Source: Manduca sexta
Taxonomy: Eukaryota > Arthropoda > Insecta > Lepidoptera > Sphingidae
DNA: 64,000 nt
Direction: 5' to 3'
NCBI RefSeq assembly: GCF_014839805.1
Contig: NC_051135.1
Coordinates: forward strand, 9,427,291-9,491,290
Positions within the stretch are counted from its first letter, which is position 1. Every line of letters starts with the position of its first letter. Below, in pieces: positions 11,258 through 23,011 of the stretch. The notes beneath the pieces are model-generated. The model was not told the DNA's origin. It did no database searches and saw only the letters and a program-made list of their open reading frames with translations. The translations under genes were made by a program, and so were the position numbers.

Positions 11258-11422
11258 CTGGAGATCCCCATCAGCACCACCCTTCATCAGGCGACGGATC
11301 GTATCAACTGGAAACGGATTTTGAAACGCAGAAGGAGCCACGATCCTCAGTATTCGGTGAACGATTCAGAAGAGAGAGAAGTAGTTGTTTGTTACTTAAG
11401 TTGCTACACACACGTATCTTAA
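11258..11422 (+). CDS. Candidate terminal exon, unknown protein (3 of 3)
   Basis: After CTGAATAG, a phase-0 frame runs 54 codons to TAA (starting LEIPISTTLHQATDR, containing KRILKRRRSHDPQYS). An overlapping alternative frame (SGDGSYQLETDFETQKEPR) is equally protein-like but would need a different upstream donor near 11060, so the frame choice is open. An AATAAA lies at 11637-11642. The 181-bp spacing to the previous candidate fits a compact insect intron. This is weak evidence on its own. Confidence 0.28.
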   Translation: MEIPISTTLHQATDRINWKRILKRRRSHDPQYSVNDSEEREVVVCYLSCYTHVS

Positions 11423-14400
11423 TATTGGACTATAAAAATAGAAACAGATGTGTATATTTCGATGAAACAAAAATATTATTCCACAATTACTTTTTCCCAC
11501 GGATAGTAACGAAGGCGAATCTGTTTTATTCTAAATGAATCCAGAATATCATTTGTTACACAATGTAATCTGATGTCCAAATTACTTCGGGCTATACGTT
11601 ACGCAAGCGTGTACATTTTAGGCAGAAATATATGTAAATAAATTTATCATTTGGTATCTTTTACCGCTGGGAATATTTGAAATATATGACTAAACTAATA
11701 TTCGTGTATTATGTATTTGGTTTGAAGGTCTGTTTGTCATTTTAGCAGTGTGTAGGAACTGTTGTGTTTGCGTTTCAAACAGATCTTAACCAGTTTAATA
11801 TCATTGTAAGACTTAAAACAAATATGTTGGGGTCATGAGTACTTTCTCGTGTGTAAAGTTGTTTTTGTATTGATTTTCTGTTCTCATCACGTCGTAGGAT
11901 TTTCCCATAGAGTATCTATACTGGGACGGGACATACAGATCAACGCTTTAATAATTTGTTGATGAGATTAAATATATGTACATCCGAAAAATTATGTGTT
12001 TATAGAAAAAAAAGTAATTCGTGAGAATTAAGCGCCGTATATACCACTGGTCCTATGACGACCAACGTGCTCATGATAAAAAGTATAACCTTTTTTAACC
12101 CAAGTCTCTTATTATTTGCACTTCAAATTCAAATTGCAATCTGTATCACTTTGACGTTTTCGATAAGTTCTAGCAAAGTTCTAATTCAATCGCATATAAC
12201 TTCGATTAAAGTTTCTTTTCAATTGATTTAAATCACCAATAATGTCTAATTCAGAATCCACTTCAACGTAATTGAAGTGAATTTTAATTTCGAAAACTTT
12301 TGATAAATCGAGTTTCTATAAAGCTATATGAAACACATGCTTAAAAGCAAAATGTCTGCCACAAATATTGGCAACTGAGGACGCTGTGTCTGGCTAAACA
12401 CAATAAATATCAGAATTACCTTCATCTAAAACATTCGTATGATTTATATTAGTGAGACTATTTACTGTTATGTTCTATACGTTGTTTACTTTTGCGAAAT
12501 TAGTTTGGAGTTTGGGTTAGAGTGATTTTAACTGATGTTTTGTATTTGTCTTCGTCGTTCTAGCGGTGGAGTATTTTAATTATGAAACCAATTTGGGTAA
12601 GGATTTTCGTGATAGGCGTATGCTTTTAATGCCAATAGATTTAAGATAAAAGATTATCAATCTCTCAATGTACTAGATGGGCTTAATTACCTCTTACTTC
12701 TTTAGTAATTAAATTATGAGTTAATTACCATTAATTTTTTCCACAGCCTTTACTGATAGTGTTAATTTAACGCTTACAATTTCACAAGGGTCTTCAAAAC
12801 AAGACTGTTCACTCAAATTTAACTCACCTCTATGAAATGTAACGACATTTTATTTCTGTGGTTTCCTAAAAATGTAACCGAGCCACTTACGACATTCATA
12901 AAATATATTTTATTAAATTCTGTTGCCGCCGACTTGCACCGTATGGAATCTGGAGCATCACATTGCGCATAATATTTCACAGCAATAAAAGGAACGTTTA
13001 AGTTTTTAGAAGACAAGGGTTATGAAAACGTTTAATTGTGGGTATACAGGCATTGTTACATTCAAAAATCCTAGTATAAGAAGTTTGGCGTGATGGATTT
13101 AAGATCTTTAATATTTTTAGTAGAAGAGGAGGCTCGTTCCCTATGGTGGGATAGTAAATTTAACAGAGCTGGTACAATTGAACCGTATTTATTCATTTAA
13201 GAACCTCCAACAAAGGATACACGGCATATAATAAATACAATGTCGTTGCATTTGTTCAATTAACAATGTGACACGCCTCTTCGATTATAGGGGACCACAG
13301 CTTGCAAGTTTATATTTATTTATTTATTTATTTATATATTAGTACAGCGGCAAAAATGATAATATTTGTTACAAATATAATTTAGATATATAAGTATACT
13401 TATTTAATCACGTAATAGTATATTTTAATAATTTGTTTACGACTTCACGTATTTAGTTTTATTCTATTCACCGGGTTTCTACAACTATCTGTGCAACCAT
13501 TATGACCGACATTCAAGTTAAAACATTAAAATTTTATATCCAAGCTTGACATCCCTAAATGCCATCCATTAGTCCTTAATAGTGACCAGTATTGACCGTA
13601 TCCGCTCGCTCACGCGCGAGATTGGACCCATGCAGCATTAGTCAACACGTTATTGTTATACGGTATCTACAATCTTGAGAATTTCATCTTGAAAGGCAAT
13701 CGGTACTATATTGCAGCGTCAAGAATATCAATCAGTTGCTTTATTTACATCTGGGAAACTATTAACTCCAGCTCAATTTGGATTTGGTAATTGTGTTGGT
13801 ATTCCACCAGATACTAGCGATGATGCTCTATTGTAATTATCATCGACGCTTTACAAAAGCAGTGTATTTGCTAACGCTTCTTTTTCAATGACAGTCTGTG
13901 TACGGAATAAAAGTCTTAGTCCAAGCTTTTTGGGATAAAATAAAGATATTTTTAATCCAGGACATGGTTAGTAATCTGTGTGCTAGACATCCAAATCCAA
14001 TGATTTTACTAGCTTTGCTAATAAATTTTTAAATCAATTAAGCTTAACGCAACTATTATACTTTTATAATATTATTACCTTTAGAAATTATTACAATAAA
14101 AAACTATTAATTTTATAAATTTATTTATGTTATTTTACAAAGCTTCATTTTTGCTCGCCATATATCAGAATTTATACTTATAAATTATATCACCATCCTA
14201 TGTTTTGTATCTACATTTAATGCAAATAAAATATTATGATTAAGATCCGGTACATTTGCAACATTCCTTTGTGAGGCTACATTACAGCTAAACTAAATCA
14301 GACATTCATGCTTTGAGACATTCTATCCAGATAACAAATTCGGTTACAACAAAAACTAACGTTATTCTGGGTACATTACGTATCAAAATTCTTGGAGCAT

Positions 14401-15486
14401 GTAACGCAATTTGGGAACATTATCTACCGTCTGGCGTCTGAGTGTCTGAAGAAGCCCTTGAGTGACTGTTAACGCCTTGCTTTCAACTGAATATGATGTT
14501 AACAGTTCAAAGATGGAATAAAATGATATACTTTCACTATACGAAGTTAGCTTGAGATCTGTAATAGGAGTATTTGTCTGTCGATTGTAAGTATGATCTA
14601 GATTACTAAGATAGTTGCTTCAAATATAATCAGATTTTAATTAAATATTTTGTAAGCATTCGTCTTTTATGTTATGTACTTCTATTATAAAGTAATTTAA
14701 AAAAAATCGAGAGAAAATTTAAAAAACCAGCTATGAGCGTGAAGGTTAGATGGAAACTAGTGGGTAGCAAAGGGAACCTGTACATATTATGTATGAGAAG
14801 GATGAGTAATCAATAGGAAAGAGCAAGGTAGGTAGAATAGGATGCTATATATTACTATAACAGTCCTTATCTCATACAGTCAACTTATCTCATAAAGCGA
14901 CACAAACATTTACAGAAGTTTATACATTTATTTATTGAAAGGAGCAACTCACAAAACATACATCGATGCCTAATTAATACAAGGTTTCAAACAAAAAGAT
15001 AAATGTTGCTAAATGCATGCACATAATGCCAAATGTACGAAAGGATAAAATAGGGTAATGATATAAGACACGTTCAAAATATTTATTATAAACTCCACTT
15101 AGCTTACTTAAACTGATCGCAAGCCTCACACGAGCAACTTGAATAAACAATTTTCTAATATAAAACCAATACCAACTTTTGCATTAGCCCACTTTAGATT
15201 CAGAATTTTCTACGAGACCATCTTTCCACAGTCTACTCTTTATAATATTTTCCTCAAAACTAACGACTTAAAGTATTAAAGAGCTCTGTTATTGACAGTT
15301 CTCCCCTTTCGTTTAAACGGGCAAAAATGTATAAAACTTAGCTGGCGATGCGGAAATTTTTAGATTAAAACATCTTTTTTTATAAAGCGCTGTATAACAT
15401 AGATATGGTTTATTTTTAGATTTTGTTTTTTCTGCGGCAAGACTTTAGGTTAATTTTTCTTTGCATGCTAAAAAGTTACAAAAAAT
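11423..15486. other. AT-rich non-coding stretch
   Basis: Nothing recognisable was found except the (TTTA)n array at 13311-13336. A minus-strand frame ending at a GTAAGT donor (12891) is discussed among the rejected items. Confidence 0.5.
13311..13336. repeat. (TTTA)n microsatellite
   Basis: About six tandem TTTA units, followed by TATATATT. Confidence 0.9.
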
Positions 15487-15799
15487 CATTGACGTATATT
15501 CTATAGACATGAACGTCCATATAAACTATTTGTTCAAAATCAGAACTAAAATGGCAACCAAAACGTCACTGTTATAATTTATTAACTTGAACAACAAATA
15601 ATTTTACTTATTTGACTAATATTTTTTATTCAAACCCAGGTTACACGTAGACTCCAGTTTTTATATCATGAGCGCTAGTCCGTGTACAACCACAAGCTGT
15701 CCATATTGACCACACTAAAGTCAATTTGAATGGATTGCAATTCAATTCAGTTGAAAATAGTGAATGTTCGGAACGCCAAATCTAGTACGTAGTGCATAT
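15487..15799 (+). repeat. Repeat family F copy 1
   Basis: This 313-bp segment is closely similar along its whole length to 34098-34412. Both begin CATTGACGTATATTCTAT and end TAGTGCATAT. Shared internal anchors are AACTAAAATGGCAACCAAAA and ACAACCACAAGCTGTC. There are no clear terminal inverted repeats and no tRNA boxes, so the class is unknown. Confidence 0.85.
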
Positions 15800-16533
15800 A
15801 TATAGATGCAAATAATGCTTCGGTTCATACATTTATAATTTTTCTAGCTATACCTTTAATTATTTATTATCTATTTACTTGAATCTATATTTTTAGGTAA
15901 ATCTTTACCTAAAACAACAACTCAAGTTGTTAGTGTAAAAGCAATGTTTGATAGGTTCTTTTTCATCGCAACCGCTATGCCTACAAACCAAAGCTCAATC
16001 ATTGTGACGGGTATTGATAGGTTGGTCTTTTTTTGACTCTAGCGCATTCCTGGCTTGAGGCGTGAAAATAAAAACATAAAACCCTTTGATGTTTTCTTTG
16101 AACATTTTAGAATTTTGTACAGTAGCAAGTATTTTCCTTTTAAACGTTCCAAATTTATAATTGTTACTGGTTTAACGATAAATAACTACAGAATAACATT
16201 TTAATGAATATCTTTAACATGCATTATATTATAACTGAGCATATTAATCGTAATTGGTATCTGTAACGTACTATGTTTTTGTTGGAAATAAATAAAATAT
16301 CTAAACTTTATAGCCAAATAAATTAGTAAAAAATAAATAGTTACCAATTATTACATTTTTTAAAACACCTTTACTTACTATGTGGGAGGTATCTTGTAAA
16401 TAGTTTATTATGGACAGGTATCATCAGCTTAAAAATTATTGTCCCCAAACAGCAGAATATCAGAATTTCTGTATTCTAGACTGTTAAGGCCAGTGAAGGT
16501 ATTGGGTAAAGAGACATCTCATCAAAAAAGCCG

Positions 16534-16862
16534 ATACAATCTTTTATAATAATATCAGCCATATATTGTATATCATCCCACTGCTGGGCACAGGCTCCTC
16601 TATTACTGAGATGGATTAAGTCTTAGTCCTCCACGCTGGCCTAGTGCGGATTGGTAGACTTTACACCCTCAAAATTCCTAAAGAGAACTTCTCAGGTATT
16701 TTAATTTGCTCGCAATGTTTTCCTTCACCGTTAAAACAAACGATAAATCCAATAATACACACATAAATTTAGAAAACACAGAGACGTGTACCCTTGAGAT
16801 TTGAACCTGCAAACATTCGTCTCGGCAGTCCGTTCCATACCCAACTAGGCTACAATACAATC
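16534..16862 (-). mobile_element. tRNA-derived SINE-1, near full-length
   Basis: In reverse complement it follows the SINE-1 reference at 2792-3118: tRNA-like head (tagcctagttgggtatgg), then the GAAAACAT..GAG core, then a GGCTGATATTATTAT tail. Flanking ATACAATC at 16534-16541 and 16855-16862 is a probable 8-bp target duplication. The core is slightly shortened (the AATTTCTTTATAGG region differs). Confidence 0.85.
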
Positions 16863-17160
16863 AGTTACTTTGTAATTATAGTTGTGCTTACAATGTCCTG
16901 TTCGTCTTTCAGTTGTACTATATTCCCAATAGAACAAAACAGGAAGTTCATACTCACTATCTAGCATCAAGGTACTATCCGACTAAGTTGTGTAGTCAAC
17001 TCGGGACAAAGTGCGACCGCGAAAACAACTTTGTTCCTTGTAATTCATTACTTTGGTTCACGATACCAAGTTAACGTTATTTATGTTTTCTTACTAGCCA
17101 TTATGTGTTTATAGTTGCTGAATTCATTTAATCCGATTATACACTCCATCGATTATATTA

Positions 17161-18177
17161 TAAGGTGCGTTGGGGTTAAATCGGACGCTTTTTCGCCGTG
17201 TTAAACAGTCTTCTCGAATTATTTTTTTACAATAATTCTATAGGAGCTATCATAATGAATCATTAACTTAGCTATAAGTTATTAAATATACTAAATGGTA
17301 TATATTTTTTCAATCCCTTATATATAACAGTCAATGTTTTATAGGGCTTTAAAAAGTGCCATACTTTTTTAAATTTTTGATAAAGATCGGACCTTCACTG
17401 TTATAGTTCGGACTACTATCTAAAATCGTCTATGATACAGGGATTCCAAAATCCATAAAAGAGCATATTCTGATCTAGATATTCATTTATAAACATTCAA
17501 AATATTTATAAATTTCGTAAGATATTTTTAGAAGCGAACTTTGTTTTTTTAATAGTTCTAGGCATACGATCATACCTCACATGAGTGACACTGTAGATAT
17601 CTTTAAAAATATTCGAAGAAATACTACATACATATGTAAATAAACAATAAATAAACCAAATCGACCATTCATCTGAGCTAAAAAAAAAATACACAATTAG
17701 TGAGTTCAGACGTTTTCGTGTATAAATTTTGATAAAAACTTGCAATATTTTACAAGTGCTAGATCGAACGATTTTTATCCGTTCTTTAACGACAAATAAT
17801 TGTATGTGTAAAGATCGGATCTCAGGGAATATACGTGTTTCGACAAATTTGAATAAACGAGTCACAAGATTTATTTCCTTTATGATAGTAATATACCTAC
17901 AAAATTAATTGAAATCAGTAAATACTCAATTAAAATTAGGCAAATTCTTGCATGGGGTTAATCCGGATCTGCCATGGAACGACAAAACACCGATATTCTG
18001 TTTGTTAGCACCGTAAAAATATTTACTTGACGGATTCACTCATGTGAACTAGTGGAACGTAGGGTACAAGATGGGGTCGCAGGTAGTGTTGTCCGAAAAC
18101 AAAAATTATAACACAATTACGAGTTATTTGATTTATACGATGTTATACCTCCTACGATCTTACCCCAACGCGCCTTA
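17161..18177. mobile_element. ~1-kb non-autonomous DNA transposon with 17-bp terminal inverted repeats
   Basis: The left end ATAAGGTGCGTTGGGGT (17160-17176) and right end ACCCCAACGCGCCTTAT (18162-18178) are inverted repeats with one mismatch, flanked by or ending in TA, which suggests a TA target duplication. Short related motifs recur inside: TTAAATCGGACG (17176), AAAGATCGGACC (17382), AAAGATCGGATC (17810), TTAATCCGGATC (17958); these could be repeated protein-binding sites. No transposase frame was found. The superfamily is not determined. Confidence 0.65.
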
Positions 18178-18213
18178 TCGTCCAAAAGTATTAGAAGCTG
18201 ATGTCCTTATACT

Positions 18214-18303
18214 TATGAAGAATAATAAACAGATTTAGTAAGTAGATAAGGAAGGTACATGCCTTCCTTTCCTACTTATTGATTCTGTTTATTATTCTTC
18301 ATA
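18214..18303. repeat. Long imperfect hairpin (~42-bp arms, 6-nt loop)
   Basis: The left arm starts TATGAAGAATAATAAACAGA and the right arm ends with its exact complement. The middle has a five-base mismatch block and two further mismatches, and the loop is closed by GGAAGG/CCTTCC around TACATG. It is of hairpin-precursor length, but the loop is very small. It sits 37 bp outside the inverted-repeat element and could equally be a foldback element. Confidence 0.85.
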
Positions 18304-18339
18304 ACCTACATAGGTTAGTCATAGAATTAAAATTCCTAA

Positions 18340-18482
18340 CTAGATAAATATTATCCTTCCCCCATCCCTTCCCTCTCACTTATCCCAATTCCCCCTTCGA
18401 TCCCCAGGCCTCTGCAGTCGTTAAGCCAGGGGAAACCAGTACACCGTTCGCAGTTTTCCCTCGGTAATAATTGCAGGGATGT
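18340..18482 (-). repeat. Repeat family H copy 2
   Basis: Read in reverse it contains GGAAAACTGCGAACGGTGTA, CCCCTGGCTTAACGACTGC and GAGGGAAGGGATGGGGG, collinear with 9285-9480. The opposite orientation and divergence show two independent insertions. Confidence 0.7.
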
Positions 18483-18490
18483 CTATTAAA

Positions 18491-20030
18491 AATAAACAGA
18501 TATTAATTGATGTTATTTATTTATTCCATACATTTATTGAACACTTAAAAAAACACTCTACTTAAGATTAAAAAAAAATCTTACCGTTCCATAAAGTTCT
18601 TTCTAATACTATGGTTAACACCTTGGAGTTGACCCACCATGCTGGTTTGATTCAGGTTGCAGATTCAGCAACATCTAATCTATTAGTAAGATGCACGACC
18701 TGCTTTACTATTCTCTCCATTCAATTTGTATTCTATTTTAATACTGCTAAGCTTTATCGTCTACTATCATGTGATTCTTTTCTAAATTCCTAGTCTCGGA
18801 AATTTTCAAAACATTTTGATAAAGCAATAACATTTTGTGGCAGCGCGTCATGTCTTGCCTTACAAAGGTTGATATTTCGTCTTGTGTCTAGTTTGTGTCA
18901 TGTGTTTACTATCGGCTGTCGAGTTACATTTTGCAGCAACAATAAAATGTATGATAGTGTGCACAAGAAGATTGTTATTTCGTTTAATAAATAATTAAAA
19001 TCTTTTTGATCCAATTTAATTCTAATAGGTGACAATTCTGTCTTCCTTGTATTGTAATAGCGTTTGATCTTTACTATGGTACGACGTTGACAATTGAATC
19101 TAATGACTATTATAGTACAGTTCAAATTTAATCAAACGTACATGATAAATTAAGACTATCGCCAAATCACGTTTTTCTACTACTCAATATTTAATGCAGT
19201 AGAGAATTGATGAAGTTTAAATATATCTTAATAAACATGATAGAGAATTCTTCATATCTTCTTCTTTTTGGTCGTGTTCTTTACTATCAAAGGTCGTGCC
19301 TTCTTCTTGTTTTCGTATATTAGATCTTTTCATTTTGTTTGGTTTTCGGCTTCTTTTAAAGCAGTCGAAACATAATCCAATAAAGGCAGTTGCTTGATCT
19401 ACCAAACGGCTAGATGTTCAGCCGCGAGGACTTTTCCCTTCTAATTCTTCATATAACTTTACTAAAAATACCTCAGTTTAAGTTATCTGAAGAAAACTAG
19501 TTTATCTTTTTAAAAGTTGTCGACAAGGGAAAGCGAGAACAGCGCGACACGGCAAAGCAATTCTAACAGCAATAAAACGCTCTTTGACTTTTACTGCAGC
19601 AACGCGAGATTTTTTCACTTGACAATGCACAAATTGAAATACTTGGACCTCGTTACATAAACTTTATGATAAATGCTCTGCACTCAGGAACTTTTTCTCG
19701 ATTATCTTATTCCTTGTTTCGTTATAATAGATCATTCGCAAGACAACGTGTCGAGAGATAATAATGTTAATGGCCGAGCCGATTCTGGGATGACGAGAAT
19801 TTATTATGGAAATTATTTTTAAATAATGAACGTTTTTATAGATTATGTTTATATTTTTTTAGTTGTAACGTTTAAATTAGGAATGTTGTTAGTTTTGTAA
19901 AAGTCGTTTAATGGTAACGACATTCGACTCGTTAACGGGTTTGTTTTTATTTTACTCTTTTGATGAAACATTAATTTAACAGAAGTGAGTTCCCCCTGAT
20001 GGACTCTGAAGGCAGGATATTCCAGGTAAG
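18491..20030. other. Non-coding spacer before the ISL2EU-like element
   Basis: No exon or repeat was recognised in this stretch. Small frames at 18611-18793, 18898-19125, 19217-19405 and 19849-20040 lack domain or splice support. Confidence 0.5.
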
Positions 20031-20560
20031 CATATCGCACGTTGAAAACAAAGTGGCATTATACGAAATTTGACGGTATTGAGTTAGAGCGACATTTGAC
20101 ATCGCAATAGGTCACATCGGGTATCACTAGATGTCACAAGTGTCTCTTCATACTTTTAAGTTTTGTGTTTGTTCGTTAAACATAGACTGACACTAATCCA
20201 GTCCGTGTCCAGTCGTCAGCGACAATTGGGTATTTGACATAGTAAAGAAATAAATAAATTTGGTATTGAAGATTATATAATTTAAGGTGTTAATTAAGAA
20301 TATTTGACTTAAATTACAAATAAAAATTATTAAATATTTTATTTTCCTAAATAAAAATAAGAGTTTTTGAATCTGTGCATCATTTACAAGAAACGTCTCA
20401 AGCGACCAAGACTAGAGAAAGTGACGTCACGATGTATTATATGTAATGTCTTGTCTTTTGGTCTTGTCATTCCGAAATAGATTTTGGCGCGTTTCATTCG
20501 CAGGTTTCATTAATATTTATATGATTAATTCGTGTCCAAGGTGCACTTTACCAAAAACAC

Positions 20561-22078
20561 ATGGAAATTGGTTTTATTAAAGCTGACAGTGCAAATTTGC
20601 CAAAAATTGAGTCTTTTATGATCGCAAATTTCTTTGCCTCAAACCCGGACTTTTGTTCTGCAGAATTTAGGAACGCGGAAACTTCATTGTAAGTACAAAA
20701 CTGTCCTTTTCTGATATTTTGTTCAATTCACAATAGATTACAGTCTGATTTATGTACTTAGCCTTATTTTTATTTGCTATAAAATAACCTTTGTGTCATG
20801 CATGTGATAGGTACATGTTTACTTTATAGACTATAAATACAAATAATGCATTATTACGTTACCAATAAAATCATAACTTATGAAGAATCTTACTCTGGTT
20901 AAGTACCTGTTATTTGTGTAAAATCTTTTCAACGAAAAGTTTCTCGTATTGTGGCTATCTGTGATGCTTTATTTCTATTTTTACAGATCATCAAGACAGT
21001 TGTATGGTGATGATGCTATTTCATATGCTAACTCAAATCCTAAAACATCAAGCTGATTACAAAGTGCCCGACATTCTTCAGTTCTCGATGCATTATTAGA
21101 GCATCAAGTATAAGAAAGGAAGTGACTGTGAAACGTTTTTAGCCAAAATTAATGGTGTTTTTACATAAGAAAATATAAATTTTGTGGAAAGTCTGACCCG
21201 AGCACAACACAAAATTCAAGCATGGCATGAGTTAAGGTATTATTTATTTATAGGTATTTGATTGTATTTTAAATGTGATGTTGCCCTTTTAAATGTGATT
21301 TCATACTGTAAGGATTGAACTAATAAGATATTTAAAATCAATGTTCTAGAGCAAAATTCCCAACTTGGGGTCGGTGGACATATCTAGAGTCGGCTGATTT
21401 CAATGTTAAAGCTATATGAAGTTTCAGGTTGTGCTTAAGAGAAGCATTTTATTGTGATTTAAGGAGGTCTGTGGTGATCATCTTTGCTCATTTAGTGGTC
21501 CACAGCTAAGAAAGGTTGGAAAATGCTGTCTTAGAGTAATATATATTGGAATATTATGTTTCCATGTGAGATGCAATCTCAAAATGTAAATTAGTCTTGC
21601 AGCTTTACTAGTCTTTGATGTTTGTGTTCACATTCATATGTGTTGGGCACCCATTCTACAGGGCATTCTAGTGGGGATATAAATGTATATGTGGCCACCA
21701 GGCAGTCATTAGTTTAACATTTTAAAAAAATGAATTTTCTTTTCAGGAATAAAAGCATCAAAAGCATTTGATGTTTCACGATGCAAAACAACTGTTGGAT
21801 CCTTGGTTGACTTAATAATGGGAGCTAAAGTACCAGATACTCTAACCATAAAAAGAGGAAAATCATTGGAAGAAGTAGTAAGAAAGTAGTTGGAAAAAAA
21901 ATATGGCAAGATTGCAGAATGTGGTTTTATTATCAGCCAAAAATTCCCAATGGTAGCTGCATCGCCAGATGGTATTTTAAAGAGTGACACAGTTATTGAA
22001 ATTAAATGTCCAATGAGCCAAAAAAGTTTTATATATTATATATGTAACAACACAATCACAGAAAAGTTTACAGTCTAA
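20561..22078 (+). pseudogene. YqaJ-type nuclease gene of the ISL2EU-like transposon, decayed
   Basis: Three exon-like blocks are visible. Exon 1 (20561-20688) starts ATGGAAATTGG and ends at donor GTAAGTAC in phase 2. Exon 2 starts at 20987 after TTTTTACAG with SSRQLYGDDAISYA, ends near 21238 with a WHELR-like codon run and donor GTATTA, and holds several stops and shifts. Exon 3 starts at 21747 after CTTTTCAG. It encodes the YqaJ fold: SKAFDVSRCKTT, the helix RGKSLEEVVRK with the conserved glutamate, VAASPDGI with the metal-binding aspartate, and IEIKCP carrying the ExK motif. A TAG follows RK within exon 3. The visible catalytic residues survive although the frame is broken. This family resembles lambda-type exonucleases; its role in transposition is not established. 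Confidence 0.82.
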
Positions 22079-22321
22079 GTTCTTTTGCAAATGTATGTGA
22101 GTAATTTCGCAAAAGGTTTATTTTGTGTGGCAGATTGGGAATTTGAAAAAAATAATAGTCCATGTAATATCAATAGAGTATGATGAGATCAAAGTAAATG
22201 GTATTTTATCTAAAGTTGTAAAGTTTTGGAAGAATAATGTTTACAATCTATTGTAAAAACTTATTTTTATAACTTAATATATGAAAATAAAACATTTTAT
22301 TCTAAATTTTGTTTTTATTCG

Positions 22322-23011
22322 TCAAATGTTTTTAATTAAGGAGCCTTGTAAATTAATTAAGGCGATACCTCAAGGTCCATTTTCATACATTTTGTTTCGG
22401 CTTTAATCTGGGTAACTAAACAAGTATTGGCAAGTAAAGAATTTAAATTCACGTCTAGTTAGTGATTAGTTCTCGCAGTTGAAAGAAAAACGTAAAAATA
22501 ATTAATAATCATGGATATTTCGGCCTTTAAAATTTAATGTATGAAAATGGACCTTGAGGTATCGCCTTAAGGCACATGCAATAACAATGCAATCGTCCAA
22601 AAACTTAATTAAATTTGTATTGACAACTGAATGCGGTTTTAACATTGAAAACTCCCTTAGACGTCGGATGACTCTTTCAATGTGTATCAGTAAACTTGCT
22701 ATCTCCTTAGTTTTTCGAACTTCAACTTTGGTTTAATTGGACTTAACGGATACACTTGGCGGTCTCACTAAACTACATCCCTTTTGTAATAACAGTTGCT
22801 CAATATGCTTGAATCCTCTATCAGCTAGTATAATCGCACCAGGTTCCCAATGATCTAAAAAGTTGCAATTTTCAACCAAACATACATCGCTAATCCTGTC
22901 ACCATAACCAGGAGAAATGTAGTTAATAATACCATCAGGTGTGCTACTTATAAGGTATTTTATTGTATTGGCCTTTTTATTGTAAAGCGTATCTTTAGAG
23001 ACTCTAGAACA
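22322..23011 (-). pseudogene. DDE_Tnp_4-type transposase of the ISL2EU-like element, truncated and split
   Basis: Read on the minus strand, the segment from about 23011 encodes the C-terminal half of an insect DDE_4 transposase: KANTIKYLISSTPDGI, RISDVCLVEN, then ILADRGFKHIE with the second catalytic aspartate. A TAA at 22733-22735 interrupts the frame. The same frame then resumes with KTKEIASLLIHIERVI, containing the catalytic glutamate, and FLDDCIVIACA. The last residues (LINLQGSLIK, stop TGA at 22322-22324) lie beyond the TTAA-flanked insertion at 22357-22570. The first catalytic aspartate and all upstream sequence are missing, because the right inverted repeat begins about 40 bp further on. 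It is clearly non-functional. Confidence 0.85.
22357..22570 (-). mobile_element. TTAA-flanked miniature element (one-arm form), 214 bp including both TTAA
   Basis: The ends are perfect inverted repeats of about 35 bp, starting TTAAGGCGATACCTCAAGG and ending with the exact complement. TTAA is duplicated at both edges; the transposase reading frame that it splits proves the 4-bp duplication. The interior is the same sequence as 35821-36059 in opposite orientation. TTAA duplication points to piggyBac-type mobilisation (inference), although the GGCGATACC terminus is not the classic piggyBac CCC start. Confidence 0.88.

Noticed and set aside
12891..13016. Minus-strand open segment ending at a GTAAGT donor, with peptide containing QCDAPDSIRCKSAATEF
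   Set aside because: No convincing acceptor with a pyrimidine tract precedes it, and no domain is recognisable. Kept only as a weak exon possibility.
15487..15799. Family F as a SINE
   Set aside because: No A/B boxes and no A- or ATT-rich tail; left unclassified.
17506..17865. 119-codon minus-strand frame
   Set aside because: It lies inside the inverted-repeat element, with no transposase motif such as a DDE triad or helix-turn-helix.
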